A stretch of 50,756 bases of DNA from Thermoproteota archaeon. GTDB taxonomy: Archaea > Thermoproteota > Methanomethylicia > Methanomethylicales > Methanomethylicaceae. This document shows, in pieces, positions 8,382 to 16,442 of this stretch. The stretch lies in NCBI GenBank assembly GCA_016882195.1, contig VGLU01000008.1:1-50756 (forward strand). Reading direction: 5' to 3'. The notes under the pieces were generated by a model. The model ran no database searches. It had not been told where the DNA came from and worked only from the letters and a program-made list of their open reading frames with translations. The translations under genes and the position numbers were made by a program. The first letter of the stretch is position 1, and each line of letters opens with the position of its first letter.

Positions 8382-8948
8382 ATGGCAAAGCGTTCACTCA
8401 AGAAGTTCAGCAAGTCCCTCAAGCTTAGGGAGAAGATCTCATCCGAAAGGCCAACGTTCAAGAGGTCGGAGACCCACAGGTTCCCGCGTCTCGGCGATAA
8501 ATGGAGGAGCAGCAAAGGCATACGATCCAAGATGCGCCTCAAGAAGATGAGCAGGGCTGCTATCGTCGAGACAGGATACAGAGGACCGGTACTTACGAGA
8601 GGTCTGCACCCGACCGGGAAGCACGAGGTCATTGTTTACAGGGTCGAAGACCTGACGGTTGTGAACTCTGATCTGGACGTCGTGAGGATCGCGGGAACAG
8701 TTGGGACGAGGAAACGCCTCGAGATCCTCCGGAAGGCGAAGGAGCTAGAGCTTCACGTCATCAACAGGCGCCCTTCAGAGAAGGAAGAGAGGAGAGAGGA
8801 AGCGAAAGAAAAGGAGAAGGAAAAGAAGGAGAAAGAGGCTCCAAAAGAAGCCGAGAAGGAGGAGAAGGAAGCCGAGGTAAAAGAAGAGGAGGAGTGGTCG
8901 GCAGAGAAGGAAGAGGCTCAAATCGAAGAGGAGGAGGAGCGCAGATGA
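8382..8948 (+). CDS. rpl32e: 50S ribosomal protein eL32 (L32e) with long acidic tail
   Basis: eL32, specific to archaea and eukaryotes. The core runs to about residue 130: RPTFKRSETHRFPRLGDKWR, KMSRAAIVETGYRGP, RGLHPTGKHEVIVY and IAGTVGTRKRLEILRKAKEL. After it comes a tail of about 60 residues made almost only of Glu, Lys, Ala and Arg. Total 188 aa against a usual 120-135 without a tail. The DNA of the tail is strongly purine-biased. The stop overlaps the eL19 start (ATGA). Confidence 0.93.
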   Translation: MAKRSLKKFSKSLKLREKISSERPTFKRSETHRFPRLGDKWRSSKGIRSKMRLKKMSRAAIVETGYRGPVLTRGLHPTGKHEVIVYRVEDLTVVNSDLDVVRIAGTVGTRKRLEILRKAKELELHVINRRPSEKEERREEAKEKEKEKKEKEAPKEAEKEEKEAEVKEEEEWSAEKEEAQIEEEEERR

Positions 8949-9379
8949 GCCTAAAGATTCAGAAGAGGATCGCATCAGACGTACTAAACGTCGGAGAGAG
9001 CAGGGTGTGGATGGACCCGGAGCGCTTCGAGGACATCAGCATCGCAATCACACGCGATGACATACGCGCCCTCATAAATGAAGGCGCCATAAAGGCCCGC
9101 CCCGAGACCGGGGTGAGCAGGGGAAGGTACAGGCATGCTCACCTGCAGAAAAGGAAGGGGCTAAGAAAGGGACCGGGAACACGTAAAGGTCCCGTCACCG
9201 GGGACGAGTGGATCAACAGAATCCGCTCCATAAGGGAGTTCCTCCGCCTGCTTCGCAGGAGGAAGATAATCACGCCCGCCGTGTACAGGGCGCTCTACCT
9301 TAAGGCAAAGGGCGGTGCGTTCCACGACAAGAGGCAACTCAAGACTTACATCGAGGAGCACAACTTGGCGAGGAGGTAA
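8945..9379 (+). CDS. rpl19e: 50S ribosomal protein eL19 (L19e)
   Basis: eL19, 144 aa, an extended helical protein that bridges to the small subunit. Sequence features are LKIQKRIASDVLNVGESRVW, DIRALINEGAIKARPETGVS and RGRYRHAHLQKRKGLRKGPG, all diagnostic. The true start is the ATG at 8945 that overlaps the eL32 stop; the longer open frame upstream is the eL32 tail read in another frame. Confidence 0.95.
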   Translation: MSLKIQKRIASDVLNVGESRVWMDPERFEDISIAITRDDIRALINEGAIKARPETGVSRGRYRHAHLQKRKGLRKGPGTRKGPVTGDEWINRIRSIREFLRLLRRRKIITPAVYRALYLKAKGGAFHDKRQLKTYIEEHNLARR

Positions 9380-9384
9380 AAAAG

Positions 9385-9975
9385 TTGGCCAAAGGCACTA
9401 TCTACAAGGTTACCTTCCGAAGAAGGCGGGAGGGTAGGACGGACTATCATCAGAGAAAGAAACTGATCTCAAGCCGAAAGCTTAGGTTAGTCGTAAGGAA
9501 GACGATAAAGCACATCAACCTTCAGCTGGTGGAGGCAAAGATTGAGGGCGATCGGGTCTTGGCTCACGCCAGTACCTCGGAGTTGAAGAAGTATGGCTGG
9601 AAGGTTGGAACGGGCAACCTCCCAGCAGCCTACCTTGCGGGCTTTCTATTGGGAAGGCGAGCCGTCGGCAGGGGGCTCAAGTCTGCAATCCTGGACCTCA
9701 ATGGGTACGTGATAACCAAGGAGAACCGGCTTCTGGCTGCACTTAAGGGCGCGATCGACGCCGGGCTTGAGGTTCCGCACGACGAGGAGGTCCTGCCTAA
9801 GGATGAGCGTGTCAGCGGAGTCCACATCGCAAAGTACGCGGAGCATATCCAGAAGGAGGACCCCGCTAGGTATCAGAGTTACTTCTCCCAATACCTCTCG
9901 GGTGGAATCTCCCCAGAGAGGCTCGTGGAGCACTTTGAAGAGGTTAAGGGAGCTATCTCTAAGAGGGTGAAGTAG
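9385..9975 (+). CDS. rpl18: 50S ribosomal protein uL18 (L18), TTG start
   Basis: uL18, 196 aa, the 5S rRNA-binding protein. N-terminus YKVTFRRRREGRTDYHQRKK and the RLVVRKTIKHINLQLVEAK strand are archaeal/eukaryotic uL18 signatures, followed by TGNLPAAYLAGFLLGRRA and HEEVLPKDERVSG-like residues. The start is a TTG 5 bases after the eL19 stop, with GAGGAGG in the last codons of eL19 as ribosome binding site. Confidence 0.94.
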   Translation: MAKGTIYKVTFRRRREGRTDYHQRKKLISSRKLRLVVRKTIKHINLQLVEAKIEGDRVLAHASTSELKKYGWKVGTGNLPAAYLAGFLLGRRAVGRGLKSAILDLNGYVITKENRLLAALKGAIDAGLEVPHDEEVLPKDERVSGVHIAKYAEHIQKEDPARYQSYFSQYLSGGISPERLVEHFEEVKGAISKRVK

Positions 9976-9976
9976 A

Positions 9977-10582
9977 TTGGCATACCAACAGACTCAATGG
10001 GTACCGCGAACGACATTAGGTAAGCAGGTAATGGAAGGTAAGGTCACAAGCATAAAGGACGTCTTCGAGCAGAACATCCCGATCAAGGAACCGGAGATCG
10101 TGGACGCCCTGATCCCAGACATGAAACACGAGGTTCTCGACGTCAGCATAGTCCAGAAGCAGACCGACGCGGGCGAGATAACAAAGTTCAAGATCGGGGT
10201 CGTCGTAGGGAATGGCGACGGCTATATCGGTGTAGGCATCGGAAAGTCAAAGCAGATGCGATTCGCCATAGACAAGGCGGTGGCCGACGCAAAACTCAAC
10301 CTCACCCCCGTGAGGAGGGGATGCGGGAACTGGGAGTGCCCCTGCGGTCAACCCCACAGCCTCCCCTTCACCGTAACCGGGAAGAGCGGGAGCGTAAGGG
10401 TGACCCTGATCCCTGCCCCAAAGGGCATCGGGCTCGTGGGCGGCGCCGTTGCGAAGACCCTCCTCACGTTCGCTGGCATAAAGGATGCTTGGGTCGTCTC
10501 CAGAGGCGAGACTAGGACGACGATCAACTTTGCCGGAGCGGTCTATGAGGCGCTTAAGAACACTTACAGGTTCAAACAATGA
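9977..10582 (+). CDS. rps5: 30S ribosomal protein uS5 (S5), TTG start
   Basis: uS5, 201 aa, involved in decoding accuracy and mRNA unwinding. It has the archaeal N-terminal WVPRTTLGKQVMEGKVTSIK and the double-stranded RNA-binding region KFKIGVVVGNGDGYIGVGIG, then GCGNWECPCGQPHSLPFTV with three cysteines (the archaeal-type insertion). A TTG start one base after the uL18 stop is the only convincing initiation site. Typical length. Confidence 0.95.
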   Translation: MAYQQTQWVPRTTLGKQVMEGKVTSIKDVFEQNIPIKEPEIVDALIPDMKHEVLDVSIVQKQTDAGEITKFKIGVVVGNGDGYIGVGIGKSKQMRFAIDKAVADAKLNLTPVRRGCGNWECPCGQPHSLPFTVTGKSGSVRVTLIPAPKGIGLVGGAVAKTLLTFAGIKDAWVVSRGETRTTINFAGAVYEALKNTYRFKQ

Positions 10583-10592
10583 GGTGCGACCA

Positions 10593-11051
10593 ATGAAACT
10601 CTATCTAGTCATCAGACTCAGAGGCAGGATGGGGATAGCCCCCGAGCTGCTGGATACGATGAATCGCCTCAACCTTCCGAGGAAGCACAACGCTGCACTG
10701 ATCACCGACACCCCCTCCAACATCGGGATGCTGAACAAGGCGGTGGACTACATCACCTGGGGCGAGATAACCAAGGGGTCCCTCGTAGACCTCCTGAAGA
10801 AGAGAGGCCGTCTAGCTGGCGATGAGAGGATAACCAAGGAGTCCCTCAAGAAGGCAGGTATGGGAACCTTTGAGGCCCTCGCCGGTCGGATAATGGAGGA
10901 GGGCAAGGTCCCAGCACCGATAAAGAGGACGTTCAGGCTCACCCCCCCAAGCGGAGGGTTCAAGGGGCATGTCATGAGGCACATCGGTTCTGGCGGCGAG
11001 CTTGGATACAGGGGCTCTGCGATAAACGACCTCATCCAAAGGATGATCTGA
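10593..11051 (+). CDS. rpl30: 50S ribosomal protein uL30 (L30)
   Basis: uL30, 152 aa, long archaeal form. KLYLVIRLRGRMGIAPE opens the protein, with TMNRLNLPRKHNAALI next and the archaeal C-terminal part TFRLTPPSGGFKGHVMRHIG. The ATG at 10593 has GAGGTG at 10581-10586 upstream; the frame is open further 5' only because it runs through uS5. It is followed by a 72-base gap with a promoter for hsp20, so it may end a transcript. Confidence 0.95.
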   Translation: MKLYLVIRLRGRMGIAPELLDTMNRLNLPRKHNAALITDTPSNIGMLNKAVDYITWGEITKGSLVDLLKKRGRLAGDERITKESLKKAGMGTFEALAGRIMEEGKVPAPIKRTFRLTPPSGGFKGHVMRHIGSGGELGYRGSAINDLIQRMI

Positions 11052-11075
11052 TCCTCCTGTTTTCTATCTGCTAAC

Positions 11076-11090
11076 CAGAAAATTTTTCTG
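11076..11090 (+). promoter_or_regulatory. Palindrome over probable hsp20 promoter
   Basis: A perfect 7+1+7 inverted repeat, CAGAAAATTTTTCTG, whose AT-rich centre is also the best TATA-like element for the Hsp20 gene (centre about 40 bases before its ATG). A dimeric repressor bound here would block TBP. The sequence is directly seen; the regulatory role is inferred. Confidence 0.45.
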
Positions 11091-11123
11091 CCCCCGCCAC
11101 TTTACCATATTTGGGTGGATCGC

Positions 11124-11621
11124 ATGTCCTCAAGGAGACGGCCGTTCCGGTTTGATCCATTCTGGGATCTGGACCAAATAGACGAGATGATGGAGCGGTT
11201 CATGAACGAGGCATTCGACCAGGCGAAGGATAGGGAGGGCCCCATATTCTACGGCTTCTCGGTCTCCGTTGGACCGGACGGAAAGCCAATGATACAGGAG
11301 TTCGGGAACGTAAAGCCCGGACTGAAGGGACCGGAACTCAAGGAGGAGATAGAGCCGCTCGTGGACGTAGTGGACAGCAAGGACTCCCTTATGGTCTATG
11401 CAGAGCTCCCTGGCGTGGATAAGAAGGACATCCAACTCTCCGTTACCGACGAGAGCCTGACGATATCTGTGGAGAGGGAGAAGAGGCGGTACTACAAGGA
11501 GGTCTCCCTCCAGACCAAGGTCAAGCCCGACACCGCCAAGGCCAGCTACAAGAACGGCGTCCTGGAAGTTACCTTCGAAAAGGCAGTCAAACAATCCAAG
11601 AAGCAGATAAGAGTGGAATAG
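11124..11621 (+). CDS. Small heat-shock protein, Hsp20/alpha-crystallin family
   Basis: Hsp20-type chaperone, 165 aa, an ATP-independent holdase that forms oligomers and keeps unfolding proteins soluble. The alpha-crystallin domain covers about residues 75-160: LVDVVDSKDSLMVYAELPGV, the SLTISVERE strand and the hallmark SYKNGVLEVTF (A-x-x-x-N-G-V-L type). The C-terminal IRV is the I-x-I-like oligomer motif. The N-terminus (FDPFWDLDQIDEMMERFMNE) is amphipathic. ATG 11124 has GGGTGG before it; GTG 11115 is an in-frame alternative. It is not a usual member of this superoperon and probably has its own promoter. Confidence 0.9.
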   Translation: MSSRRRPFRFDPFWDLDQIDEMMERFMNEAFDQAKDREGPIFYGFSVSVGPDGKPMIQEFGNVKPGLKGPELKEEIEPLVDVVDSKDSLMVYAELPGVDKKDIQLSVTDESLTISVEREKRRYYKEVSLQTKVKPDTAKASYKNGVLEVTFEKAVKQSKKQIRVE

Positions 11622-11639
11622 AACCGACCGGAAAAAGGT

Positions 11640-11652
11640 AAAAATATATTAG
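11640..11652 (+). promoter_or_regulatory. TATA box upstream of uL15
   Basis: AAAATATATTAG (11641-11652) about 50 bases before the uL15 ATG, in the 75-base gap between hsp20 and uL15. It would restart transcription of the uL15-secY-adkA part of the operon after the hsp20 insertion. Inferred from sequence match only. Confidence 0.5.
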
Positions 11653-11696
11653 ATAGCCGTCTTTTTGATAATCGCTAACCGTAGTGGTGTTTACAG

Positions 11697-12131
11697 ATGG
11701 TAGTTCGAAGGGAGCGGAAGGTTCGTAGGCAGCGTGGATCTAGACTCTACGGCTGGGGTCAGGTCGGTCAGCACAGAAAGTCTGGATCTCGCGGGGGCTT
11801 TGGTAAAGCCGGTCTTCACAAGCATAAATGGAGCTGGACCACGAAGTACGGCTCGGATCACTTTGGCAAAGATGGCTTCGTCAGACCGACCGCAGTGACG
11901 CACGAGGTCAAGGCAATAAACGTTGGGGCGCTATCCTCGCTGATTCAAGGGAAGGTACTGAAGCAGGACGAGAAGGGAAGGGCGGTCTTAGACCTCTCCA
12001 CGCTGGGCTATGACAAGGTTCTAGGCAGCGGAAAGATCGGCTTCTCTCTGGTTGTAAAGGCACCGCACATCACCGAACTCGCAAAGAAGAAGATCTCTGA
12101 AGCCGGTGGGGAGGCAGTCCTAGCAGAATGA
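11697..12131 (+). CDS. rpl15: 50S ribosomal protein uL15 (L15)
   Basis: uL15, 144 aa, a late assembly protein of the large subunit. It shows the Gly/Arg/His-rich N-terminus (RRQRGSRLYGWGQVGQHRKS, then GGFGKAGLHKHKW), followed by a globular C-terminal part with VLGSGKIGFSLVVKAPHITE. It is normally preceded by uL30, but here Hsp20 intervenes. secY follows after 13 bases. Confidence 0.95.
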   Translation: MVVRRERKVRRQRGSRLYGWGQVGQHRKSGSRGGFGKAGLHKHKWSWTTKYGSDHFGKDGFVRPTAVTHEVKAINVGALSSLIQGKVLKQDEKGRAVLDLSTLGYDKVLGSGKIGFSLVVKAPHITELAKKKISEAGGEAVLAE

Positions 12132-12144
12132 GGTTGCCACTACC

Positions 12145-13569
12145 ATGGTCCGCTTCTTGGATCTCATGGAGCCGGTAATAAAGTATCTGCCGGAGATCCC
12201 AAAACCTCAACGAAAGATCAGCCTCAAGGAGAAGGCGCTCTGGACGGGCCTCGCGCTCGCTATCTACCTAGTAATGGCCGAGATCCCCCTCTACGGGGTT
12301 CCCTTCTTCCAGCAGGGGTATGAGGAGTTCTTCTTCTACAGGGTCATATTCGCATCCAAGAAGGGCTCGCTGACGGAGCTCGGAATCGGGCCAATAGTCA
12401 CCGCCGGCCTTATCATGCAGATTCTGGCGGGCTCAAAGCTCATCAACGTTGACATGACGAAGACCAAGGACAGAGGATTATTCACCGGCACACAGAAGGT
12501 TCTGGCGGTGGCAATGACCGCCTTCGAGGGCATCGCCTTCCTAATGGGAGGCGCCTATGGAACGCCTGACATGGCCACCGGGGCGCTGATTGTAGCACAG
12601 CTGGTGGTTGTGGGGGTGCTCATCCTGCTATTGGACGAGATGGTTCAGAAGGGCTGGGGTCTAGGCAGCGGCGTGAGCCTCTTCATCCTCGCTGGTGTAT
12701 CCCAGCAGGTGGTCTGGCTCACCTTCTCGCCTGTGGGACCGCTCGCCGACGGCAAGTCCCTCGGTGCCATAATCGCCTTCTTCCAGACTGCACTCAGCGG
12801 AGAGAACATACTAGGCGTCTTCACGAGGTACCCCTACCCGGACATGACCGGCTTCATCACAATGATCATAGTCTTCTTGGTGGCGGTATATCTGGAGGGC
12901 ATGAAGATAGAGATTCCCGTGGCATACGCGAAGTATGGAGGCATGAGGGCAAAGATCCCGCTGAAGTTCATGTACGTCTCGAACATACCCGTCATCCTAG
13001 CATCCGCCCTCTTTGCGAACTTCTTCCTCTTCGGCCAGGTGCTCTGGCAGAACATCAACCTCGCCAACGCCAATCCATGGGTTAACTGGTTCGCGATGTT
13101 CAACGCAACCTCCACAGGCAGGGAGCTGCTGCCCGGCTGCTTCCTTTACTACATCTCGCCGCCTAGGAGCATCACCACCGTCGCCCAGGATCCCGTCCAC
13201 GCTCTCCTCTACACCCTGATCCTTGTCGCCTTCTCCGTCGCCTTCGCCAAGATCTGGGTCGAGGTATCTGGCATGAGCGCAAAGGCGCAGGCCGACCAGC
13301 TCGTGAAAGCAGGTCTCCAGATACCCGGCTTCAGGAGGTCGCCCGGGGTAATCGAGCAGATCCTGAACAGGTACATCCCGTCCCTCACCATAATAAGCGG
13401 CATCACCATAGGTCTCTTGGCCGGTTTAGCCGATATGTTGGGCGCGATCGGAAGCGGTATAGGCATACTCCTATCCGTAGGTATTATCTACCAGTACTAC
13501 CAGATACTTGCAAAGGAGCAGCTGGCTGAGGCCTATCCAGGTCTCGGTAGGTTCCTTGGGCAGGAGTAA
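12145..13569 (+). CDS. secY: Preprotein translocase subunit SecY (Sec61 alpha)
   Basis: Channel-forming subunit of the Sec translocon in the cytoplasmic membrane, 474 aa, with about ten hydrophobic membrane segments. The first helix region follows LKEKALWTGLALAIYLVM; GIGPIVTAGLIMQILAGSK matches TM2 with the conserved GIxPxITSxxIxQ pattern; cytosolic loops include DKLxxKG-like LLDEMVQKGWGLGSGVSLFI and EGMKIEIPVAYAKYGGMRAK. Its position after uL15 is the conserved spc-operon location. Archaeal/eukaryotic length. Confidence 0.96.
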   Translation: MVRFLDLMEPVIKYLPEIPKPQRKISLKEKALWTGLALAIYLVMAEIPLYGVPFFQQGYEEFFFYRVIFASKKGSLTELGIGPIVTAGLIMQILAGSKLINVDMTKTKDRGLFTGTQKVLAVAMTAFEGIAFLMGGAYGTPDMATGALIVAQLVVVGVLILLLDEMVQKGWGLGSGVSLFILAGVSQQVVWLTFSPVGPLADGKSLGAIIAFFQTALSGENILGVFTRYPYPDMTGFITMIIVFLVAVYLEGMKIEIPVAYAKYGGMRAKIPLKFMYVSNIPVILASALFANFFLFGQVLWQNINLANANPWVNWFAMFNATSTGRELLPGCFLYYISPPRSITTVAQDPVHALLYTLILVAFSVAFAKIWVEVSGMSAKAQADQLVKAGLQIPGFRRSPGVIEQILNRYIPSLTIISGITIGLLAGLADMLGAIGSGIGILLSVGIIYQYYQILAKEQLAEAYPGLGRFLGQE

Positions 13570-13582
13570 TGACCGAGGAGTG

Positions 13583-14191
13583 ATGACGTTGATAAAAAGA
13601 CCCGCAAGGGCTGGAAAGCTGGTGATAGTGACAGGCGTGCCGGGCGTGGGCAAGACAACCGTCCTAACCTCGGCAATCACCCTCTGCAAAGAGCGCGGGG
13701 TGGACGTAAAGCACGTCAATTACGGGGACGTGATGTTTGAAGAGGCCACCGCCAAGGGGCTGGTCAAGGACAGGGACGAGATGCGGAGGCTCCCTCTCAA
13801 AGGACAGGTGGCCCTCCAGCTGAGCGCTGCAAAGAAGATACGATCCATCACCGAGAAGAGCAACGTGATAGTTGATACTCACATCTTCATAAGAACACCC
13901 GATGGCTACATGCCCGGAATACCTTCATGGGTGGCAGAGTCCCTTCTCCCCGACTCCATAGTCTTACTTGAGGCAGATCCCGAGTCCATATCTAAGAGGC
14001 GGATGAAGGACGTGGGGATACGAACCCGCGAGGACGACGAACCATCCAAGATAGATGAGCACCAACTGATGGGGAGGGGAGGGGCGGCTGCGATCTCGGT
14101 GCTAACCGGCTGCACGGTTGCGATAGCGGATAACAGAGAGGGCAGGCACATGGCTGCAGGAGCGGTCATTGCCGACCTCTTCAAGAGGTGA
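13583..14191 (+). CDS. adkA: Adenylate kinase, archaeal AdkA type
   Basis: Adenylate kinase (ATP + AMP = 2 ADP) of the archaeal AdkA class, 202 aa from ATG 13583. Walker A is VTGVPGVGKTT (about residues 16-26). The NYGDVMFEEA segment and the DTHIFIRTPDGYMPGIPSWV region match the nucleoside monophosphate binding parts of AdkA. Archaeal adkA typically follows secY, as here. GAGGAG at 13575-13580 is very close to the ATG; the TTG at 13589 would be an alternative start with better spacing. Confidence 0.93.
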   Translation: MTLIKRPARAGKLVIVTGVPGVGKTTVLTSAITLCKERGVDVKHVNYGDVMFEEATAKGLVKDRDEMRRLPLKGQVALQLSAAKKIRSITEKSNVIVDTHIFIRTPDGYMPGIPSWVAESLLPDSIVLLEADPESISKRRMKDVGIRTREDDEPSKIDEHQLMGRGGAAAISVLTGCTVAIADNREGRHMAAGAVIADLFKR

Positions 14192-14727
14192 GGCTATTGG
14201 TGTTAGAGTTCTTCTCTCAGATTTACCTTGCAATTATTAACGGGCTCTCCTACGCGCTCGGTCCTGCAAAGGACTACCCTCTGGCGGCAGTTACGATCCT
14301 CCTGCTCTCCGTAGCGATGGCCATGATATCGGCCGTCGCCACGAGGACCCTTACCGACGTGGATATAATGAGGAGGAGGATGACCGAGGTAAGGGAGTGG
14401 CAGAGCGCGTATAGCAAGGCCGTTAGGGCGAAGGATCAGAAGGCGATCGATAGGCTAAAGAAGAAGGAGACCACGATCAAGAGGGCCCAGTCAGAGATGA
14501 CGAAGAACCAGTTCAAACCCATGCTCCTGACCATAATACCCTTCTTCATATTCTACTACCTCTTCTACGCGGTATTCGGCTACAACCTAGTCACAGTCGC
14601 AATCTCCCCCATAACCCTGCCGTACATCGGGACGGACTTCAACTTCTGGGTCTGGTACCTCATCAGCTCCTTCAGCGTATCCACGTTAATCCAAAGGGTC
14701 TTCAACATCCCATCAGTCTCCGACTAG
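14188..14727 (+). CDS. DUF106 membrane protein, archaeal YidC/Oxa1-like insertase (Ylp1)
   Basis: Archaeal DUF106 protein, structurally related to YidC/Oxa1/EMC3 insertases that help place membrane proteins. The 179-aa protein has an N-terminal membrane segment (about 28-52), a charged coiled-coil cytosolic hairpin (IMRRRMTEVREWQSAYSKA to KKKETTIKRAQSEMTKNQFK) and two further hydrophobic segments (LLTIIPFFIFYYLFYAVFGY; WVWYLISSFSVSTLIQRVF). Placement after secY/adkA is conserved and supports a role beside the translocon. The GTG overlaps the adkA stop; TTG 14197 or GTG 14200, just after GAGGTGAGG, are possible starts. Confidence 0.87.
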   Translation: MRLLVLEFFSQIYLAIINGLSYALGPAKDYPLAAVTILLLSVAMAMISAVATRTLTDVDIMRRRMTEVREWQSAYSKAVRAKDQKAIDRLKKKETTIKRAQSEMTKNQFKPMLLTIIPFFIFYYLFYAVFGYNLVTVAISPITLPYIGTDFNFWVWYLISSFSVSTLIQRVFNIPSVSD

Positions 14728-14785
14728 CGCCTCAAAACCCTTTTCTTTAGGAACGAGCAGAGATACCAGCAATACGGTGAGACAA

Positions 14786-15355
14786 TTGGGTTCAAAGTCG
14801 CTGGTGAAGAAGATCCTCATCACAATAAGCGGACCCGCCGGATCAGGAAAGTCCCACTGTGCCTCCAGACTTGCCGAGCTATACGGAATACCCTGCCACT
14901 CTGCCGGCTCCATATTCAGAAAGATGGCGATGGAGAAGGGAGTTTCCCCTGAAGAATTCTCCAAGGTGGCGGATAAGGATCCAAAAATTGACAAGGAAAT
15001 AGACCGTCGTACGTCCGAGCTGGCAAAGAGGGGCGGTTTGATCCTAGAGGGCAGGCTTGTCTCTTTCTTCTCCTCTTCCTCTGCGCGCAAGATAAGCTTC
15101 TACCTGACCGCCCCGTTCGAGGAGAGGGTAAAGCGGATAGCCGAGAGGGAGGGGATAAGCCTCAAGGAATCCGAGGCGAAGACCCGGACCCGCGAGGAGA
15201 GCGAGCGCCAGCGATACCTTGCCATCTACGGCCTGGACGTAAATGATCTATCACATTACGACTTCGTGATAAATACGGCGCTCTGGGACAAGGAAGCAAC
15301 AGTCACCCTCCTAAAGACCATAGTGGGCACGTACCTCAAAACTCACGTGCAATAG
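14786..15355 (+). CDS. cmk: Cytidylate kinase, archaeal type
   Basis: CMP/dCMP kinase, 189 aa, of the compact archaeal group. Walker A is ISGPAGSGKSHCASRLAE (about residues 13-30). YGIPCHSAGSIFRKMAMEKG matches the CMP-binding part; EGRLVSFF is the LEGRL segment typical of archaeal Cmk. The LID region includes RTREESERQRYLAIYGLDVND. TTG 14786 has GGTGA 5 bases upstream; GTG 14777 would lengthen it by three residues. The eL34 gene often found between DUF106 and cmk in other archaea is missing. Confidence 0.92.
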   Translation: MGSKSLVKKILITISGPAGSGKSHCASRLAELYGIPCHSAGSIFRKMAMEKGVSPEEFSKVADKDPKIDKEIDRRTSELAKRGGLILEGRLVSFFSSSSARKISFYLTAPFEERVKRIAEREGISLKESEAKTRTREESERQRYLAIYGLDVNDLSHYDFVINTALWDKEATVTLLKTIVGTYLKTHVQ

Positions 15356-15467
15356 GATCGAGAGGACTTACACAATATGGAAATCAAACTGCCCTGAGGG
15401 CAGGACTTCTCGCAAAGCATAAGATAGAGTGGATCGATGTAACTAATCTAGGAAACCTGAGATACTG
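15356..15467 (+). other. Non-coding gap between cmk and cbf5
   Basis: About 110 bases with no supportable gene, in the place where many archaea carry eL14. It contains a 6-bp hairpin CTGCCC-TGA-GGGCAG, a possible outer pairing CGAGA/TCTCG around it and a repeated GGATCGA. One frame is open through much of it and into cbf5 but has no start codon. It may be a leader for cbf5 or a degraded gene; nothing can be concluded. Confidence 0.35.
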
Positions 15468-16442
15468 GTGTTGTTTTTGCAGCCAAGAACGCCGTCTATC
15501 AAGGACAAGGAGCAGACGGACCCTGCACACGGCTGGACGCCTAGGTCTCGCCCTTTGAAAGAGTACCTAGAGACGGGTGTAATAAACCTGGACAAGCCGC
15601 CTGGTCCAAGCAGCCACGAGGTGGTGGCATGGGTCAAACGCCTCCTCGCTATAGACCGCGCCGGCCATGGCGGTACCCTGGATCCCAAGGTGAGCGGGGT
15701 CCTCCCGATAACCCTTGGCCGCTCCACCAGGATAATCTCCTTCATAATGAAGTCTGGCAAAGAGTACGCCTGTCTGATGGAGCTGCACGGCGATGTGGAT
15801 GATGACCCGCTTGAGAAGGTGATCAAGGAGTTCGTTGGGCCCGTCTATCAGATGCCTCCCGTGAGGTCGTCCGTCAAGAGGGCGCTGAGGGTTCGCACAA
15901 TCCACTCCATAAAGGTTCTTGAGAGGCAGGGGAGGTACGTTCTGATGAGGGTGGACTGCGAGGCAGGGACCTACATAAGGAAGCTCTGCCACGACATAGG
16001 CGAGGTTCTGGGCTGCGGCGCCCACATGCGGGAGCTCCGTAGGACCAAGGCCGGGCCGTTCAAGGAGGGCTCGGGCAGCATGAAGTTGCACGACCTCCTC
16101 GATGCCATAACCTTCTGGAAGGGGTCCGGCGACGAATCCCTGCTGAGGGAGGTCATAATCCCCATAGAGGAGGCGTTGTGGCAGTTCCCAAAGATCTTCG
16201 TGAGGGACTCCGCGGTCGATGCCATCTGCCACGGCGCGAATTTGGCCTCTCCTGGCGTTCTCAGGGTTGAGGGTGAGATAAAGGCTGGCGATACCATCTG
16301 CTTCATGACCATGAAGGGTGAGCTGATCGGGCTAGGGAGGGCCACGCTCTCCGGAGAGGAGATCCTGAAGTCAGATCATGGCATAGTGGCGAACACGGAG
16401 CGGACCGTCATGCAGCCGGGAACCTACCCGAAGGGCTGGTGA
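15468..16442 (+). CDS. cbf5: rRNA/tRNA pseudouridine synthase Cbf5 (TruB family)
   Basis: Catalytic subunit of H/ACA ribonucleoproteins, 324 aa, also able to make pseudouridine 55 in tRNA. The catalytic motif GHGGTLDPKVSGVLPI carries the active-site Asp (about residue 71). NLDKPPGPSSHEVVAWVKRL, the RRALRVR-like RSSVKRALRVRTIHS and CEAGTYIRKLCHDIGEVLG are family hallmarks. The C-terminal PUA domain runs from about 240 to the end (AVDAICHGANLASPGVLRVE). The exact start among GTG 15468, TTG 15471 and TTG 15477 is not decided by a clear ribosome binding site. Confidence 0.93.
   Translation: MLFLQPRTPSIKDKEQTDPAHGWTPRSRPLKEYLETGVINLDKPPGPSSHEVVAWVKRLLAIDRAGHGGTLDPKVSGVLPITLGRSTRIISFIMKSGKEYACLMELHGDVDDDPLEKVIKEFVGPVYQMPPVRSSVKRALRVRTIHSIKVLERQGRYVLMRVDCEAGTYIRKLCHDIGEVLGCGAHMRELRRTKAGPFKEGSGSMKLHDLLDAITFWKGSGDESLLREVIIPIEEALWQFPKIFVRDSAVDAICHGANLASPGVLRVEGEIKAGDTICFMTMKGELIGLGRATLSGEEILKSDHGIVANTERTVMQPGTYPKGW

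Noticed and set aside
15360-15470. Open frame across the cmk-cbf5 gap (protein-like LRAGLLAKHKIEW stretch)
   Set aside because: No start codon in frame and it runs into cbf5 in the wrong frame; no family recognised.
15567-16232. Long minus-strand open frame (221 codons) opposite cbf5
   Set aside because: Arises from the GC-rich codon structure of cbf5; no domain, no promoter, fully overlapping a certain gene. The same applies to the 192-codon minus-strand frame at 2647-3225.
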